The notes under the pieces were generated by a model. The model saw only the letters and a program-made list of their open reading frames with translations, was not told the DNA's origin and did not search any database. This document shows, piece by piece, positions 53,965 to 63,039 of a stretch of 64,000 nt of DNA. Within the stretch, counting starts at the first letter, position 1. Each line of letters begins with the position of its first letter. The stretch comes from Paracoxiella cheracis (GTDB lineage Bacteria > Pseudomonadota > Gammaproteobacteria > Coxiellales > Coxiellaceae). A program made the translations under genes and the position numbers. The stretch spans positions 1,240,001 to 1,304,000 of the forward strand of contig NZ_CP186485.1 of assembly GCF_049348705.1 (NCBI RefSeq), given 5' to 3'.

Positions 53965-54436
53965 TTGGCGCTGACGAGTTTCTCTGAGAAATGGGATGCT
54001 GAATTTCCCTCGATTGCCAAAAGTTGGTTGACTCATTGGGAGCGCATTGTGCCATTTTTTGCTTATCCGGCAGAAATTCGGAGGGTGATTTATACCACTA
54101 ACGCTATTGAATCACTGAACATGAGTATCCGAAAAGTTATTAAAAATAAACGAGTTTTTCCGTCGGACGATGCCGCTTTAAAACAACTCTATTTAGGGTT
54201 AAAAAATATAGCCAAAAAATGGACCATGCCGATTCGAGACTGGGGTGCCGCCATGAATCGTTTTGCCCTTATGTTTGAAGATCGCCTGGCGGATTTTGTA
54301 TAAAACTTAAAATTCATAAGAGAGGAAATTAATTTGAACGCAATGTAGTTTTTGATAAAATTAAAAAATCAGTTAACACAATGGCTGATTCATAATTCTG
54401 ACTGACGCGATTTACACAAACTAATAAACAGTCCCC

Positions 54437-54581
54437 TAACGGGCTTTCCTGATGCGATTGGCGCTGTGTATCCTAACACTCAAGTACAGCTTTGCATTGT
54501 ACACATGGTGCGGAATTCATTGCGCTATGTGGGTTGGAAAAAGAAAAAAGAAGTGGCCGCTGACTTAAAAGCTATTTATTC
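54437..54581 (+). pseudogene. IS256 transposase internal fragment
   Basis: 145 bp repeating the transposase segment that begins TAACGGGCTTTCCTGATGCG (also at 53513) and ending at ...GCTATTTATTC, where IS481 copy 2 starts. It is the remnant of a second IS256 copy. Confidence 0.9.
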
Positions 54582-55864
54582 TGTAGAACTCTCGACTTGA
54601 TCTGACAGTTGAGATTTATCGGACATATTTTCTGTCCGATAGATCGGATTCTAATTACTCCTCTACCAGTTGCGTGTCGTGATTACTGTGCGCCTTATTC
54701 AATTCATCTGCCGACACGCTTGGAATAGTTTTACATAGTTTATCTAATTCTTTTTCTTGTGCCAAATGCTTTGCATCAAGAAAAGTTTGCATGGGTGTTT
54801 TTCCATAACAACGCTCGCCGGAATGGGGCCTGACCTCATTATATGTTTTGATCCACGCATCAACGTCTTGTTGTAATTCTTCTAGGGAACGATATATTTT
54901 TTTTCGAAAAGCAACATCATAAAATTCTTGTTTAATCGTTTTATGAAAACGTTCACAAATACCATTGGTCTGCGGAGAACGTGCGCGTGTTTTCGAATGG
55001 TCAATGTCTTCAACTGCTAAATAAAGTTGATAGGCGTGGTTCTCAATTTTTCCACAATATTCCGTCCCGCGATCCGTGAGCATACGCAGCAATCGGATAC
55101 CTTGCTCATTAAACCATGGCAATACACGTTCATTTAATAAATGAGCTGCCGTCATCGCTGTTTTCTCCGTGTATAACTTCGCAAAAGCGATTCTGCTATA
55201 GGTATCGACAAAAGTCTGCTCATAAATACGGCCAACGCCCTTCATCGTGCCAACATAATACGTATCCTGAGAACCTAAATAACCTGGGTGTTCTGTTTCA
55301 ATCTCGCCGTGCGCTTCTTTTTCTCGTTTTGATTTTTCTAATGCTTGTCATTGTTCTTCCGTTAATAACATACCGTCTTGCGCCGATTTCGCTTCAAGCG
55401 CTTTTAGTCGCTTCTTAAAAGTCTCTAGATCATTACGTAGCCACACCGAACGAACTCCGCTGCTCGATACGATAATGCCTCGCGCCAGTAATTCATTGGC
55501 CGCACGTGCCTGACCTAACGCTGGGTTTTCAATAGCCAAAGCAATTACCGCTTCTTCTACATGTAGCGGCACTCTATTTTTTTCATTCGGTTTCTTCTTA
55601 CTCATATCATGGAGTGCTTCTTCGCCACCATTTTCATAAAGTGTTTTGAAACGGTAAAAACTGTCGCGTGAATAACCCATAACCTTGCAGGCTTGTGAAA
55701 CATTTCCCAATTGTTTAGACAGCTCTAGTAAACCTAATTTCGGTTTGATAATCTTTTCGGATACACTGGTCATAATGACACTCCTCGTGTTGGTTGTTTA
55801 AGGTTGGTCAATTAAATTTTACTCTAACTGACCAGGAGTGTCAGATCAAGTCTGAAGGTTTACA
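54582..55864 (-). mobile_element. IS481-family element, copy 2
   Basis: 1283 bp, TGTAGAACTCTCGACTTGA at one end and TGTAAACCTTCAGACTTGA at the other. Uninterrupted by other IS. No duplication of flanks: IS256 fragment on the left, IS3 fragment on the right. Confidence 0.9.
54655..55773 (-). pseudogene. IS481 family transposase with in-frame TGA, copy 2
   Basis: The N-terminal 141 residues (55348-55773) and the catalytic part (down to 54655) are in one frame separated by a single TGA after LTEEQ, exactly as in copy 1. The catalytic domain is otherwise complete, with D-D-E residues in TFVDTYSR, MLTDRGTEY and NGICERFHK. Restarting at the ATG in MKGVGRIYEQ (55245) would give the catalytic domain alone. 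Confidence 0.9.
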
Positions 55865-55985
55865 TTTGAATACATCGAGGTGTATTACAATCGTAAACGT
55901 CTTCATTCGACGCTTGGCTTTTTAAGTCCTGAATCGTTTGAAGTAAAAATGGCCTCTTAGTAACGTGTCCGTGAAAGCGGAGCTA
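55865..55985 (+). pseudogene. IS3-type OrfB C-terminal fragment
   Basis: Plus-strand frame F-E-Y-I-E-V-Y-Y-N-R-K-R-L-H-S-T-L-G-F-L-S-P ending in TAG, the typical tail of IS3 OrfB, followed by a remnant of an IS end (GTGTCCGTGAAAGCGGAG). It is not from either IS3 type elsewhere in the window. Confidence 0.8.
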
Positions 55986-55995
55986 GATCATCCCG

Positions 55996-56319
55996 CTATT
56001 TTTTTAGTGCTATCTTTACTTTCTGCAACAATGTAGCCGTAACTTTTTTCTGTGATTCAACTTTGCTAATGTAAGCTTGTGTTACATTCATTCGTTTTGC
56101 TAGCTGTTCTTGGGTTATACCTGCATTAATTCGCGCTAGCGCAATGGGGTTATCGACGTAATCAGCAACATCAAAGGAAACATATTTTTTATGTTTTTCT
56201 ATTTTTTTAAGTTCTTTTTTAATAGCATCACGCAAAATTGTATAAATGGAAATAGGCAAAAGCACATATTCTGGCTCCCCATCAACAGATTTAATAATTT
56301 GTAAGTTAGCTTGTCTCAT
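55996..56319 (-). CDS. XRE-family antitoxin (HigA-like)
   Basis: A 107-residue protein. The N-terminal part resembles a prevent-host-death-like or toxin-binding region (EYVLLPISIYTILRDAI), and the C-terminal part is a Cro/CI-type helix-turn-helix (ALARINAGITQEQLAKRM, VTQAYISKVESQ). Its ATG overlaps the stop of a decayed RelE/HigB toxin reading frame upstream (ATGA), the toxin-first order of higBA. It may persist as an orphan repressor. Confidence 0.75.
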   Translation of the reverse strand: MRQANLQIIKSVDGEPEYVLLPISIYTILRDAIKKELKKIEKHKKYVSFDVADYVDNPIALARINAGITQEQLAKRMNVTQAYISKVESQKKVTATLLQKVKIALKK

Positions 56320-56520
56320 TTGTATACGTCTCCCCGCGGTTTTATTTTTTCAATCGGGATGATTTTGACATCATCATCCTTGTCAAAGATTATTTGCCAT
56401 TGTTCTGCACGCAATCAATAATACTCTGAGCCTTTTAGTGGCTTAATGTCTAAGCTTGTGTTCCGGGAGGCTGTTGTAATTCAAGCCTTCCCTTCAAACT
56501 GTTGCAAAGTTTATTGGCCT
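56316..56520 (-). pseudogene. RelE/HigB-type toxin, decayed
   Basis: The minus-strand frame reads ...SRNTSLDIKPLKGSEYY, a TGA, then LRAEQWQIIFDKDDDVKIIP ending ...GDVYK and TGA at the antitoxin start. This is the ribonuclease toxin pattern (LDIKPLKG-x-YRLR--WR-IF). At least two nonsense codons interrupt it (the one after EYY probably replaced an Arg codon), so the toxin is dead while the antitoxin is intact. Confidence 0.7.
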
Positions 56521-56717
56521 GTTTCCTACTGTTGATAGTCTAAGTAGATATAGGTTATAATTAGTTATATTACTTGTCAAGGGTTATAATTTGTACTCAT
56601 CAACTAAAACCATGTATAATTGGTCAAGACGGGTAATTCCTACCTACTCGCTTGAGGTGTTCCCATCTGATGTTGGCCATAGCCTTAAGACATTACGAGT
56701 ACGAGGGTCCGTCTTTT
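56521..56717. other. AT-rich gap, nothing recognised
   Basis: Spacer between the decayed toxin and the DUF3800 gene end, with repeated GGTTATAATT/AGTTATATTA motifs near 56545-56600. A short plus-strand frame from 56652 is out of phase with the real gene that it overlaps and is rejected. Confidence 0.4.
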
Positions 56718-57349
56718 TTATCTCAAGTACTCTGTTTCAAAATGAATTTGCTGCTTGAAACAGTCATACCAGGCAGTATCATTACGCTCATATTTCCTGA
56801 AAATACCCCACGAAAAGCTATCCACAACTTGCAAGCCGTGAAAATCGTGTGAGTGTTCATGTTGAATATCGAGTTTTGCTTTCAAAGGTATCTTTGCCTT
56901 TAAGTGTTGTACTAGGTAAGCATTAAAACATTGAATTTCTTTCTTTCCTTTACTCTTATCGATAATAAAGTGAATAGAATGATTAACTTTCGAAAAATCA
57001 ATTTTTTCAATAATGAAGCGAGCTAAAAAATTATAAAGCCGACTTTTTTCATTTCCTAGATATGTATAAACACGACGTTTTTTAAGGACTACTGTATAAA
57101 TCCTCCAACCCTCTCTGGGTAACTGGTTATATAGGTATTTTTTTGAGCAAGACTACTACGTGTTCCTTTAATTTCATTAATTGATTTATTTTTAATTTTA
57201 TTTTTCAAAGTTCTTTTTACAGCGTGAACTATTTTTTTTCGAGTTGGAAAATCATCGCAAGCTAGTAATGTTACTACAAATTTTTCGGAAGGTTTCTTTA
57301 AATGAAAATTAAACCCTAAATCACCCGATTCATCAAGGAAAATAAACAT
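56718..57349 (-). pseudogene. DUF3800 protein with one frameshift in an A7 run
   Basis: The N terminus MFIFLDESGDLGFNF carries the DESG motif of DUF3800 (RNase H-like, often with mobile or defence genes). After LAQK the frame shifts at an A7 run (plus-strand T7 at 57138-57144). Adding one A continues KYLYNQLPREGWRIYTVVLK... through HFIIDKSKGKKEIQ to LQVVDSFSWGIFRKYERND and TAA at 56718. The frame is otherwise open, so either a recent mutation or slippage. Confidence 0.8.
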
Positions 57350-57457
57350 GTTAGCTCCTATTTGTAAGCTATAATCATAGCGTGATTTTTATGAAAATCT
57401 ATAACATAGGAGTATTATTTAGTTTGATTTCCCTCAGCTTATCAGTTACGTTTTTTA

Positions 57458-57619
57458 CTATTTCCGCGAAGGTTCGACAGACTTCTGGGGAGACATGCCA
57501 AAACGCTTAAAAGCATCCCCACGATCCAAATGAGGTCGAACACGCTTCCTACTTAGCTTACTTTCGAGGGCTTCTTTAATGGCACTTACTAACTCATCGC
57601 CTAGGGACTGTTCTTTCAT
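57458..57619 (-). CDS. Small antitoxin-like protein, 53 residues
   Basis: M-K-E-Q-S-L-G-D-E-L-V-S-A-I-K-E-A-L-E-S-K... continuing to K-S-V-E-P-S-R-K. An amphipathic helix followed by a basic segment, like the N termini of small DNA-binding antitoxins. No toxin partner is adjacent on the upstream side. Identification is weak. Confidence 0.35.
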   Translation of the reverse strand: MKEQSLGDELVSAIKEALESKLSRKRVRPHLDRGDAFKRFGMSPQKSVEPSRK

Positions 57620-57675
57620 TTTATAAGTCCTCGCGGTATTTAGCGACCAATGCAGGCATCATTTGTTTAAGTTCA

Positions 57676-57876
57676 TTACGCTGCGTCACTTTCAACAAGC
57701 TCACCCTCTTTCAGGATGTTTTGGATATGCGCTGCAATGGTTGAGCGACCTTTGCCAAATAAATCAGCAATTTCTTCACATTGACAAAACATAGTCTCTG
57801 CACCATAGTTACCGTTAATACGACCGGCGCCTCTGCATTTATGTACGCGTCGGTTCTCATTTATGCTTCTGGCCAT
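57676..57876 (-). pseudogene. RhuM-family/antirepressor N-terminal fragment
   Basis: The segment EEIADLFGKGRSTIAAHIQNILKEGEL matches the helix-turn-helix of virulence RhuM-type proteins (AELFGKGRSTISEHI-NI--EGEL). The frame ends soon after with SDAA, so about 250 residues of the usual protein are missing. The N-terminal 25 residues look non-native. Confidence 0.65.
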
Positions 57877-58049
57877 TTTTTTTCAAATAATTATGTAGAA
57901 TCTTTTTAAAACGATTTTCTGCGAGATGCTCTTAAAGACTGCTTAAAGTTTTAAAAATATTCAGCATTAATTTTTAAAAAAATATTTCTTGCTAAAATTC
58001 GCCATAACACCTATCTTTTATTAAATTGAAATTTTAGGATAAAACTCTT

Positions 58050-58887
58050 ATGTCCAGGGAAGGATATAAAAAAACAATTCAAACAAGCAAAAAAAATTTT
58101 GGTACCTGTCAGCTACGTTAGCAGCATTAGGTGGTTTGATTCTTTATTATTTTCTGCAGAATGAACAGATTGAAGTTGAAAGTGAAGATATAGAATTATC
58201 ATCAGAAGCTATGGATACAGGCAATCAAGGCGGTTGGTTGGCAGACACTACTAATTTGGACAGTGTTGGTTTACCGATTGGATTAGTACAAGATCTTATC
58301 GATCGTGTTGCTATTGACGATGAATATCCTGGGCAAGTTATTTCTGAAACAGGGTTGATTCTTGGTTACAAGAAGATGTTAATACGAACACTTGAATACA
58401 TTACTCCAAATCCTAAGATATTAGAATTACTGTTGCGTAATTTTACTGGAACAGTGCTCACGTTAATTATTGTTCCACCTGAGGCTTGGAGTAACATGGG
58501 TGATAAAGAAAGACCTAGCATGGGTTTGTATCGCGCGAAGGATAATCAAGTCTTATTTTCTCATGGCGCGAATTTGCCTCATTCTCTAGATGATTTTCAA
58601 TTTGCAAAAATACTTAGAAATGAATTCTCCCATGCCGCTATTACTGCTATAAATCAGAAGAGATCCCGTGGTAAGACTCCGCCAGAAATAGTATTTTTAC
58701 CCTTTTTAGATCGTAAGGGTATGAATATTGATGAGACTCGAAGACGTTCATTTCTTGATACATTAGAAATTGGATTAAATCGTATGAGACAACTTGTTTC
58801 ATCGCTGAGTAAATCACGTAATTCGGCCTTTCATAGTGAATCGAATGTTGAGCAGCTTCGAGCATTTCGTTGTTATATGCTGCGCAC
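58050..58887 (+). pseudogene. Membrane-anchored protein of unknown function, frameshift and MITE truncation
   Basis: ATG 58050 opens MSREGYKKTIQTSKK, then an A8 run (58089-58096). With one more A the frame continues FWYLSATLAALGGLILYYFL (a membrane anchor) into the open frame that includes 58136-58887. The soluble part has an LRNEFSHAAITA segment and no recognised family. A 143-bp MITE at 58888 replaces the C terminus. Two defects, at a homopolymer and at a mobile element, make this a probable pseudogene. Confidence 0.5.
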
Positions 58888-59030
58888 GTGCCACATTTGC
58901 ATTAACTTTTTTAACTTTTTGATTTTTTGAAAAAAAGCAAAGAAAGTTGGTGCAAATACGGTACGTACTTATTAGAGAATTTTTATACTTTTATATCAAT
59001 GAAATAGAAAAGTTAGTGCAAATGTGGCAC
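58888..59030 (+). repeat. 143-bp MITE with terminal inverted repeats, copy 1
   Basis: Ends GTGCCACATTTGCATTAACT and AGTTAGTGCAAATGTGGCAC, near-perfect inverted repeats of over 20 bp. The reverse-complement copy is at 61637-61779. Both are followed on the right by AGGTATTAC. It truncates the gene on its left and borders a flavin monooxygenase gene on its right. Confidence 0.88.
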
Positions 59031-59260
59031 AGGTATTACATCAACTCCGCCATGCGATATGCCCATCAGGACGCACTAGGATTGCTTGGAACTGTTTAGC
59101 ATTATAATTATCGATGTAATCATGATTGATATCATCAAAATCCACTTTATGTCTGTATATTTTTAATGGATAGGTTTGAGGAATAGGTAATGCTTCTCGG
59201 TCTATCGTCCCCTTTTCAGATAATAAAAGCACATAGTTCTGTTGATATAAGCTTAAAATA

Positions 59261-60270
59261 ACCTGAGTTCTGTATAAGAAAAGGAATAAGTGAATGAAAT
59301 AATTGAAAAAAAGACCGGAACCGCTAAAATTTAGCTCCAAAATTACAGCTAAATAATGTAACAGGAGTTAATCATGTTGGCACCGGTCACGGAGATTTTT
59401 TGTGATATGGATGATTTTTGCAAGGATTATTTGAAAGGTCAATCAAAGTATTTGCTACCGAACCCAGACAGAAAACGAGATCGAGCGATGCAAATGAGCT
59501 TGTCTGAAATTGGCACCATCATTGTGTTGTTTCAAATGAGTCACTATCGCACATTTAAGGATTTTTATTGTGGATGTGTTTTACAAGACATGAAGAAGTA
59601 TTTTCCTACGGCGCTGAGTTACACACGTTTTGTCGCCTGCCAATCAGCAGCGCTAATGATGCTCGCCGCCTATTTGCTTTCGAGAAAGGGCAAACACACG
59701 GGATTGTATTATATTGACTCAACTACACTACGCGTATGCCACAATAAACGAATTTATCGAAACAAGGTTTTCAAAGGCATTGCTAAACGCAGTAAAAGCA
59801 CAATGGGCTGGGTTTACGGCTTTAAACTACATATTGTGATTAATCATCAAGGGGAATTAATCCGTTTTTGTTTAACGAAAGGGAACGTGGATGATCGCGC
59901 TGTTGTTAGAAAATTAATGGCTAATTTAAAGGGGTTGGGCGCTGGCGATAAAGGGTATCTTGGAAAAGATCTTGCGGACGATTTGGCAAAACACGATTTA
60001 AAATTTGTGACAAAAGTCCGTAAAAATATGAAGAACAAAATGCTTTCTGCATTTGAAAAGTTTTTCCTAAAACAACGTGGCATCGTAGAAACGATTATCG
60101 ATCAGTTGAAAAACTTGTATCATGTTGAGCATTCGCGTCATCGTAGTCCGATTAATTTTTTAGTCAATACCCTTGCAGCGCTAATTGCCTATTCTTGGCG
60201 ACCAAACAAACCAGGAATAAAAACCAACAATATAAAGAATAATTTATACGCAGTTATCCAGAACTGAGGT
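59261..60270 (+). mobile_element. IS982-family insertion sequence, copy 3
   Basis: 1010 bp, flanked by the 7-bp duplication TAAAATA (59254-59260 and 60271-60277). Inserted in the flavin monooxygenase gene. Confidence 0.93.
59374..60267 (+). CDS. IS982 family transposase, copy 3
   Basis: 297 residues, identical to the other two copies; all three DDE residues are kept. It is transcribed opposite to the gene it interrupts. Confidence 0.92.
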   Translation: MLAPVTEIFCDMDDFCKDYLKGQSKYLLPNPDRKRDRAMQMSLSEIGTIIVLFQMSHYRTFKDFYCGCVLQDMKKYFPTALSYTRFVACQSAALMMLAAYLLSRKGKHTGLYYIDSTTLRVCHNKRIYRNKVFKGIAKRSKSTMGWVYGFKLHIVINHQGELIRFCLTKGNVDDRAVVRKLMANLKGLGAGDKGYLGKDLADDLAKHDLKFVTKVRKNMKNKMLSAFEKFFLKQRGIVETIIDQLKNLYHVEHSRHRSPINFLVNTLAALIAYSWRPNKPGIKTNNIKNNLYAVIQN

Positions 60271-61636
60271 TAAAATAGATACCTTTTTACCGTCTATTAA
60301 AATGTCGCAATGGGGCGCACGCATACCAGGCATGGAAGAAGGCGTATACACATTGGGATCAATTTCAACGGCTGCTTGATTGTCAGCATAAATCGCATCC
60401 GATCGATACACCATACCTAAATCTAGCCCCGGATGATTCAGGTGACGGTCTTGATCTTGCATTAATTCGTTAAATAACTCCATATCGCCATCGTGATACG
60501 CTTCATGCATTTTAAACATGCGTCGTGCATTATGCCCAGACCATTCCAATGTAAAGGTCGCCACAGGCTGACGCTCGGTTTCATACGTATCCAGCAAGGA
60601 TTCATCAGCATAACCCTTTAACACATAAGCCAACTTCCACGCTAAATTTTGTGCGTCAGCAAAGCCTGTATTCATACCCATCCCCCCTGTGGGTGGCATT
60701 CGATGTGCTGCATCGCCAACAAGAAAAATACGCCCTTGACGATATTGTGTAGCATTTACTGCTGCCATTTCCCAGGTAGACTCACTAATTAATTGAATAT
60801 TGATATCAGCTCCATCGACAAATGATTTAATGATGGATTTACAATAATCTTCTGTTATGGGTGTATTATTATCTAAAAGTCGCTGACCAAAAATCCATTT
60901 ATCTTTATGATCCACAGCCATTAAAAAGCGCCCCACTTGGTTTTTTCCTGTAAATGAATAAACGACAGCAGGTTTATCACCAAGCCATGGCGATAAATTT
61001 GCATGGGCATAAATAGTTAAATAAGTTCCTAATGACGGGACACCTTGCATTTGAATGTTTAGTGTTTCGCGAATCTGACTGTGTGCACCATCTGCTGCAA
61101 TCAAATAGTCGCACATAACAAGAGATTCTTTATTATTTTTTTTATTTAGAAGACGACATGCGATCTGATCACCTTGCTGCTCAAAATCAAGTAATTCCGT
61201 TGAAAAACGCAGGTCACTGTATTTTGACGAAGACAGTGATTCTACTAGCGCGTCTTCAATAAAATTTTGTGGAACAGAGCATCCTATAGTTGGGCTATGT
61301 TTAAAATGTTCTTCCTTAAGAGCAACCTCTCCAAACACTTTACCTCGAATTTCATCCATCCATAGTAGCTTGCGTGATTTTGCTGAAAGCTCGTGCTTTC
61401 GAATTTTTTCTTCGAGCCCCCAATTATTCATAAACCCCATTGTTCGGACATTTACACCACGCGCTTTTGGATGAGTAGAGGTAGTTGCGTGTTTTTCAAC
61501 AACAATATTGGGTATGCCAAATTGATTTAAAACATAAGACGCGGTAAGCCCACATGGCCCAGCTCCGCAAATAAGAACCAGTTTAGTTTTAGACATTTTG
61601 ATTGTTCCATCGACGAAGGTGGCAGCGTGGAATATT

Positions 61637-61779
61637 GTGCCACATTTGCACTAACTTTTCTATTTCATTGATATAAAAGTATAAAAATTCTCTAATAAGT
61701 ACGTACCGTATTTGCACCAACTTTCTTTGCTTTTTTTCAAAAAATCAAAAAGTTGGAAAAGTTAGTGCAAATGTGGCAC
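61637..61779 (-). repeat. 143-bp MITE, copy 2 (inverted)
   Basis: Reverse complement of the 58888 copy with a few substitutions; near-perfect terminal repeats GTGCCACATTTGCACTAACT and AGTTAGTGCAAATGTGGCAC. With copy 1 it brackets the monooxygenase gene like the ends of a composite transposon. Confidence 0.9.
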
Positions 61780-61784
61780 AGGTA

Positions 61785-62552
61785 TTACGAAGATTCCACT
61801 CTATTTAATCTAAGCTGTAAATGATTAATTTGCTCTTGTATGTCAGAAATTTGATTCCTAAACCGTCGGATATCTCGTCGGTCTTGCTGGATATTTATTA
61901 ACAGTAATTCACGCTCAGCCGGTGTATAGGGTTTCCCTTGGGGATTGGTATTACGCACCAGTTTGCGATTAATTCTTTCAATATCATGCCTTCGATTTTG
62001 AATCCGGTTATTCAAATCACCAATTTGTCCATTCAGATTGTTTATTTGGCCTTTGATATCCCCAATCGTGTTGTGCACACGAAGTCCTGCTAAATAAGCA
62101 TTGCGGAATGCATTGACTTGATCCGGTGCACAAAATCCTGGCATGGGTTGACCAGCGCGGCCAATATTATAACCTGTATTTGGAACACAAAATTTTCTTA
62201 ATCCTCGTTTATAAGCACGATTAAACGCCCCTGCTAAATCCGCTGGACAAATATTGTTGTACGAAGAACCGTTTGTACCCAATTGGTAAGCCGTTTGCGG
62301 ACGGCAAAATTGACGCACCCCTGCTGCCCACCCGTTACGGTATTGTAAAGTATTTACTGTCAATTGAAACCGCGCACAATCTTTTATATCGCGCGATAAA
62401 TCACGCTGTAATTTACCCTGATTACCATCTTCGTAACCCAGTTGGTACCAATTCATGCTTTGGCATTGCTGTTGGGTCAAGTGAGGAACGCAGGCCGATA
62501 GACCAAAAGTCCCTAAAAAAACTAAAGCTATAGAATATTTTTTAATTCCCAT
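61785..62552 (-). CDS. DUF2799 domain lipoprotein
   Basis: A 255-residue protein. Signal MGIKKYSIALVFLGTFGLSAC with lipobox Cys at residue 21. DUF2799-like body with several repeats of the type YQLGYEDGNQGK, WAAGVRQFC, YKRGLRKFC and YLAGLRVH, each with a conserved Tyr/Phe-x-x-G pattern. The C terminus (about 165-255) is a long coiled coil. Envelope lipoprotein of unknown role. AGGTAA lies upstream of the ATG. Intact; the MITE ends 5 bp past its stop. Confidence 0.78.
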   Translation of the reverse strand: MGIKKYSIALVFLGTFGLSACVPHLTQQQCQSMNWYQLGYEDGNQGKLQRDLSRDIKDCARFQLTVNTLQYRNGWAAGVRQFCRPQTAYQLGTNGSSYNNICPADLAGAFNRAYKRGLRKFCVPNTGYNIGRAGQPMPGFCAPDQVNAFRNAYLAGLRVHNTIGDIKGQINNLNGQIGDLNNRIQNRRHDIERINRKLVRNTNPQGKPYTPAERELLLINIQQDRRDIRRFRNQISDIQEQINHLQLRLNRVESS

Positions 62553-62595
62553 ATTAATGCTTTACCTCTAAAAAACAGATTAAAACCCAGTCGGA

Positions 62596-62850
62596 TCATA
62601 ATGAAAAACTGTGATCGAGGCAAGGTTTAGTCTTTAAGGTATTCTTTGAGAATGGCGTTTGCCGATCCTCTGAAGTGAATACCACGAAGTGAGGGCTCGC
62701 TAGCCAACGCTTGAAGGGTTCAGCTTTGGGTGATGGGATAGATTGGATACTGCGGAAAATACCTTCGGTGTCTGCAGTGGACAGTTTCAGTCCGTGACAA
62801 ATCGTCACGACCTCACTGCCTCCTTGTTGTAAGTCATTGTTTTAACGTAC
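62596..62850 (-). pseudogene. BRO/DinD-type antirepressor fragment
   Basis: A minus-strand frame with TICHGLKLSTAD, TEGIFRSIQSIPSPKAEPFK and RWLAS, the conserved central block of BRO-N/DinD proteins (usually NTEGIFRIIQSIPSPKAEPFKRWLA). The expected stretch between STAD and TEGIF and everything after RWLAS are missing. A decayed phage-type gene. Confidence 0.65.
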
Positions 62851-63039
62851 ATCAGTAGGCGCCTGCATCAGCACTATCCGTTAATGCTCCGCAATTAAAG
62901 CCATCACACGTGTGCTTTAGAGAGTAAGGGGTTAATCGTTGCCTTAACTTGACTTATATTCAAACCTATGTACGATTCTATGCATTTCATGGGCGCACTA
63001 TAGTGCTAAAAATAACAATCTTTACCATGAGGCAGATAT
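62851..63039 (+). promoter_or_regulatory. Upstream region of hslO with possible sigma-70 promoter
   Basis: TTGACT at 62949-62954 and TACGAT at 62971-62976, 16-bp spacing, lie about 65 bp before the ATG. GAGGCAG at 63031 is a plausible ribosome site. No heat-shock promoter consensus was recognised. Confidence 0.4.

Larger units (their letters stand above)
49798..54303 (+). pseudogene. IS256 family transposase, broken by three insertions
   Basis: The start MAMKTNK at 49798 is separated from LDPQVVEYFLKHTK at 52562 by the IS4-like element. The frame is broken again at 53009-53257 (249-bp element between EEV and KAWQSRPLDK) and at 53684-53964 (281-bp element between EEAE and LALTSFSEKWD). Removing all three gives a full mutator-type transposase with D in VYLDALVIK, D in CVDGLTGFPDA and E in TNAIESLN. 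Confidence 0.9.
49724..54436 (+). mobile_element. IS256-family element carrying three nested insertions
   Basis: Inverted repeats GGGGTCTGTAAATAAGATTG on the left and, read inward from the right, GGGGACTGTTTATTAGTTTG. Without the nested IS4-like element (with IS982 inside), the 249-bp and the 281-bp elements it is about 1439 bp, a normal IS256 size. No target duplication; the right flank is another IS256 fragment. Confidence 0.87.
59041..61596 (-). pseudogene. FAD-dependent aromatic monooxygenase, split by IS982
   Basis: The N-terminal 443 residues (60271-61596) have the Rossmann GAGPCGL motif, the DG segment in IAADGAHSQIR and the FAD/phosphate motif VGDAAHRMPPTGGMGMN, as in phenol/3-HPP (MhpA/PheA-type) hydroxylases. 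The C-terminal about 73 residues (59041-59260, SLYQQNYVLLLSEKG... ILVRPDGHIAWR) are beyond the IS982. Removing the IS and one 7-bp repeat gives GKKVSILSLYQQNYV, a smooth join. The remaining large fragment could still be translated but lacks the end. Confidence 0.9.

Noticed and set aside
56652..56852. 66-residue plus-strand open frame
   Set aside because: It lies opposite the conserved C-terminal part of the DUF3800 gene, which explains the open frame.
62273..62533. 86-residue plus-strand open frame
   Set aside because: Shadow of the DUF2799 lipoprotein gene.
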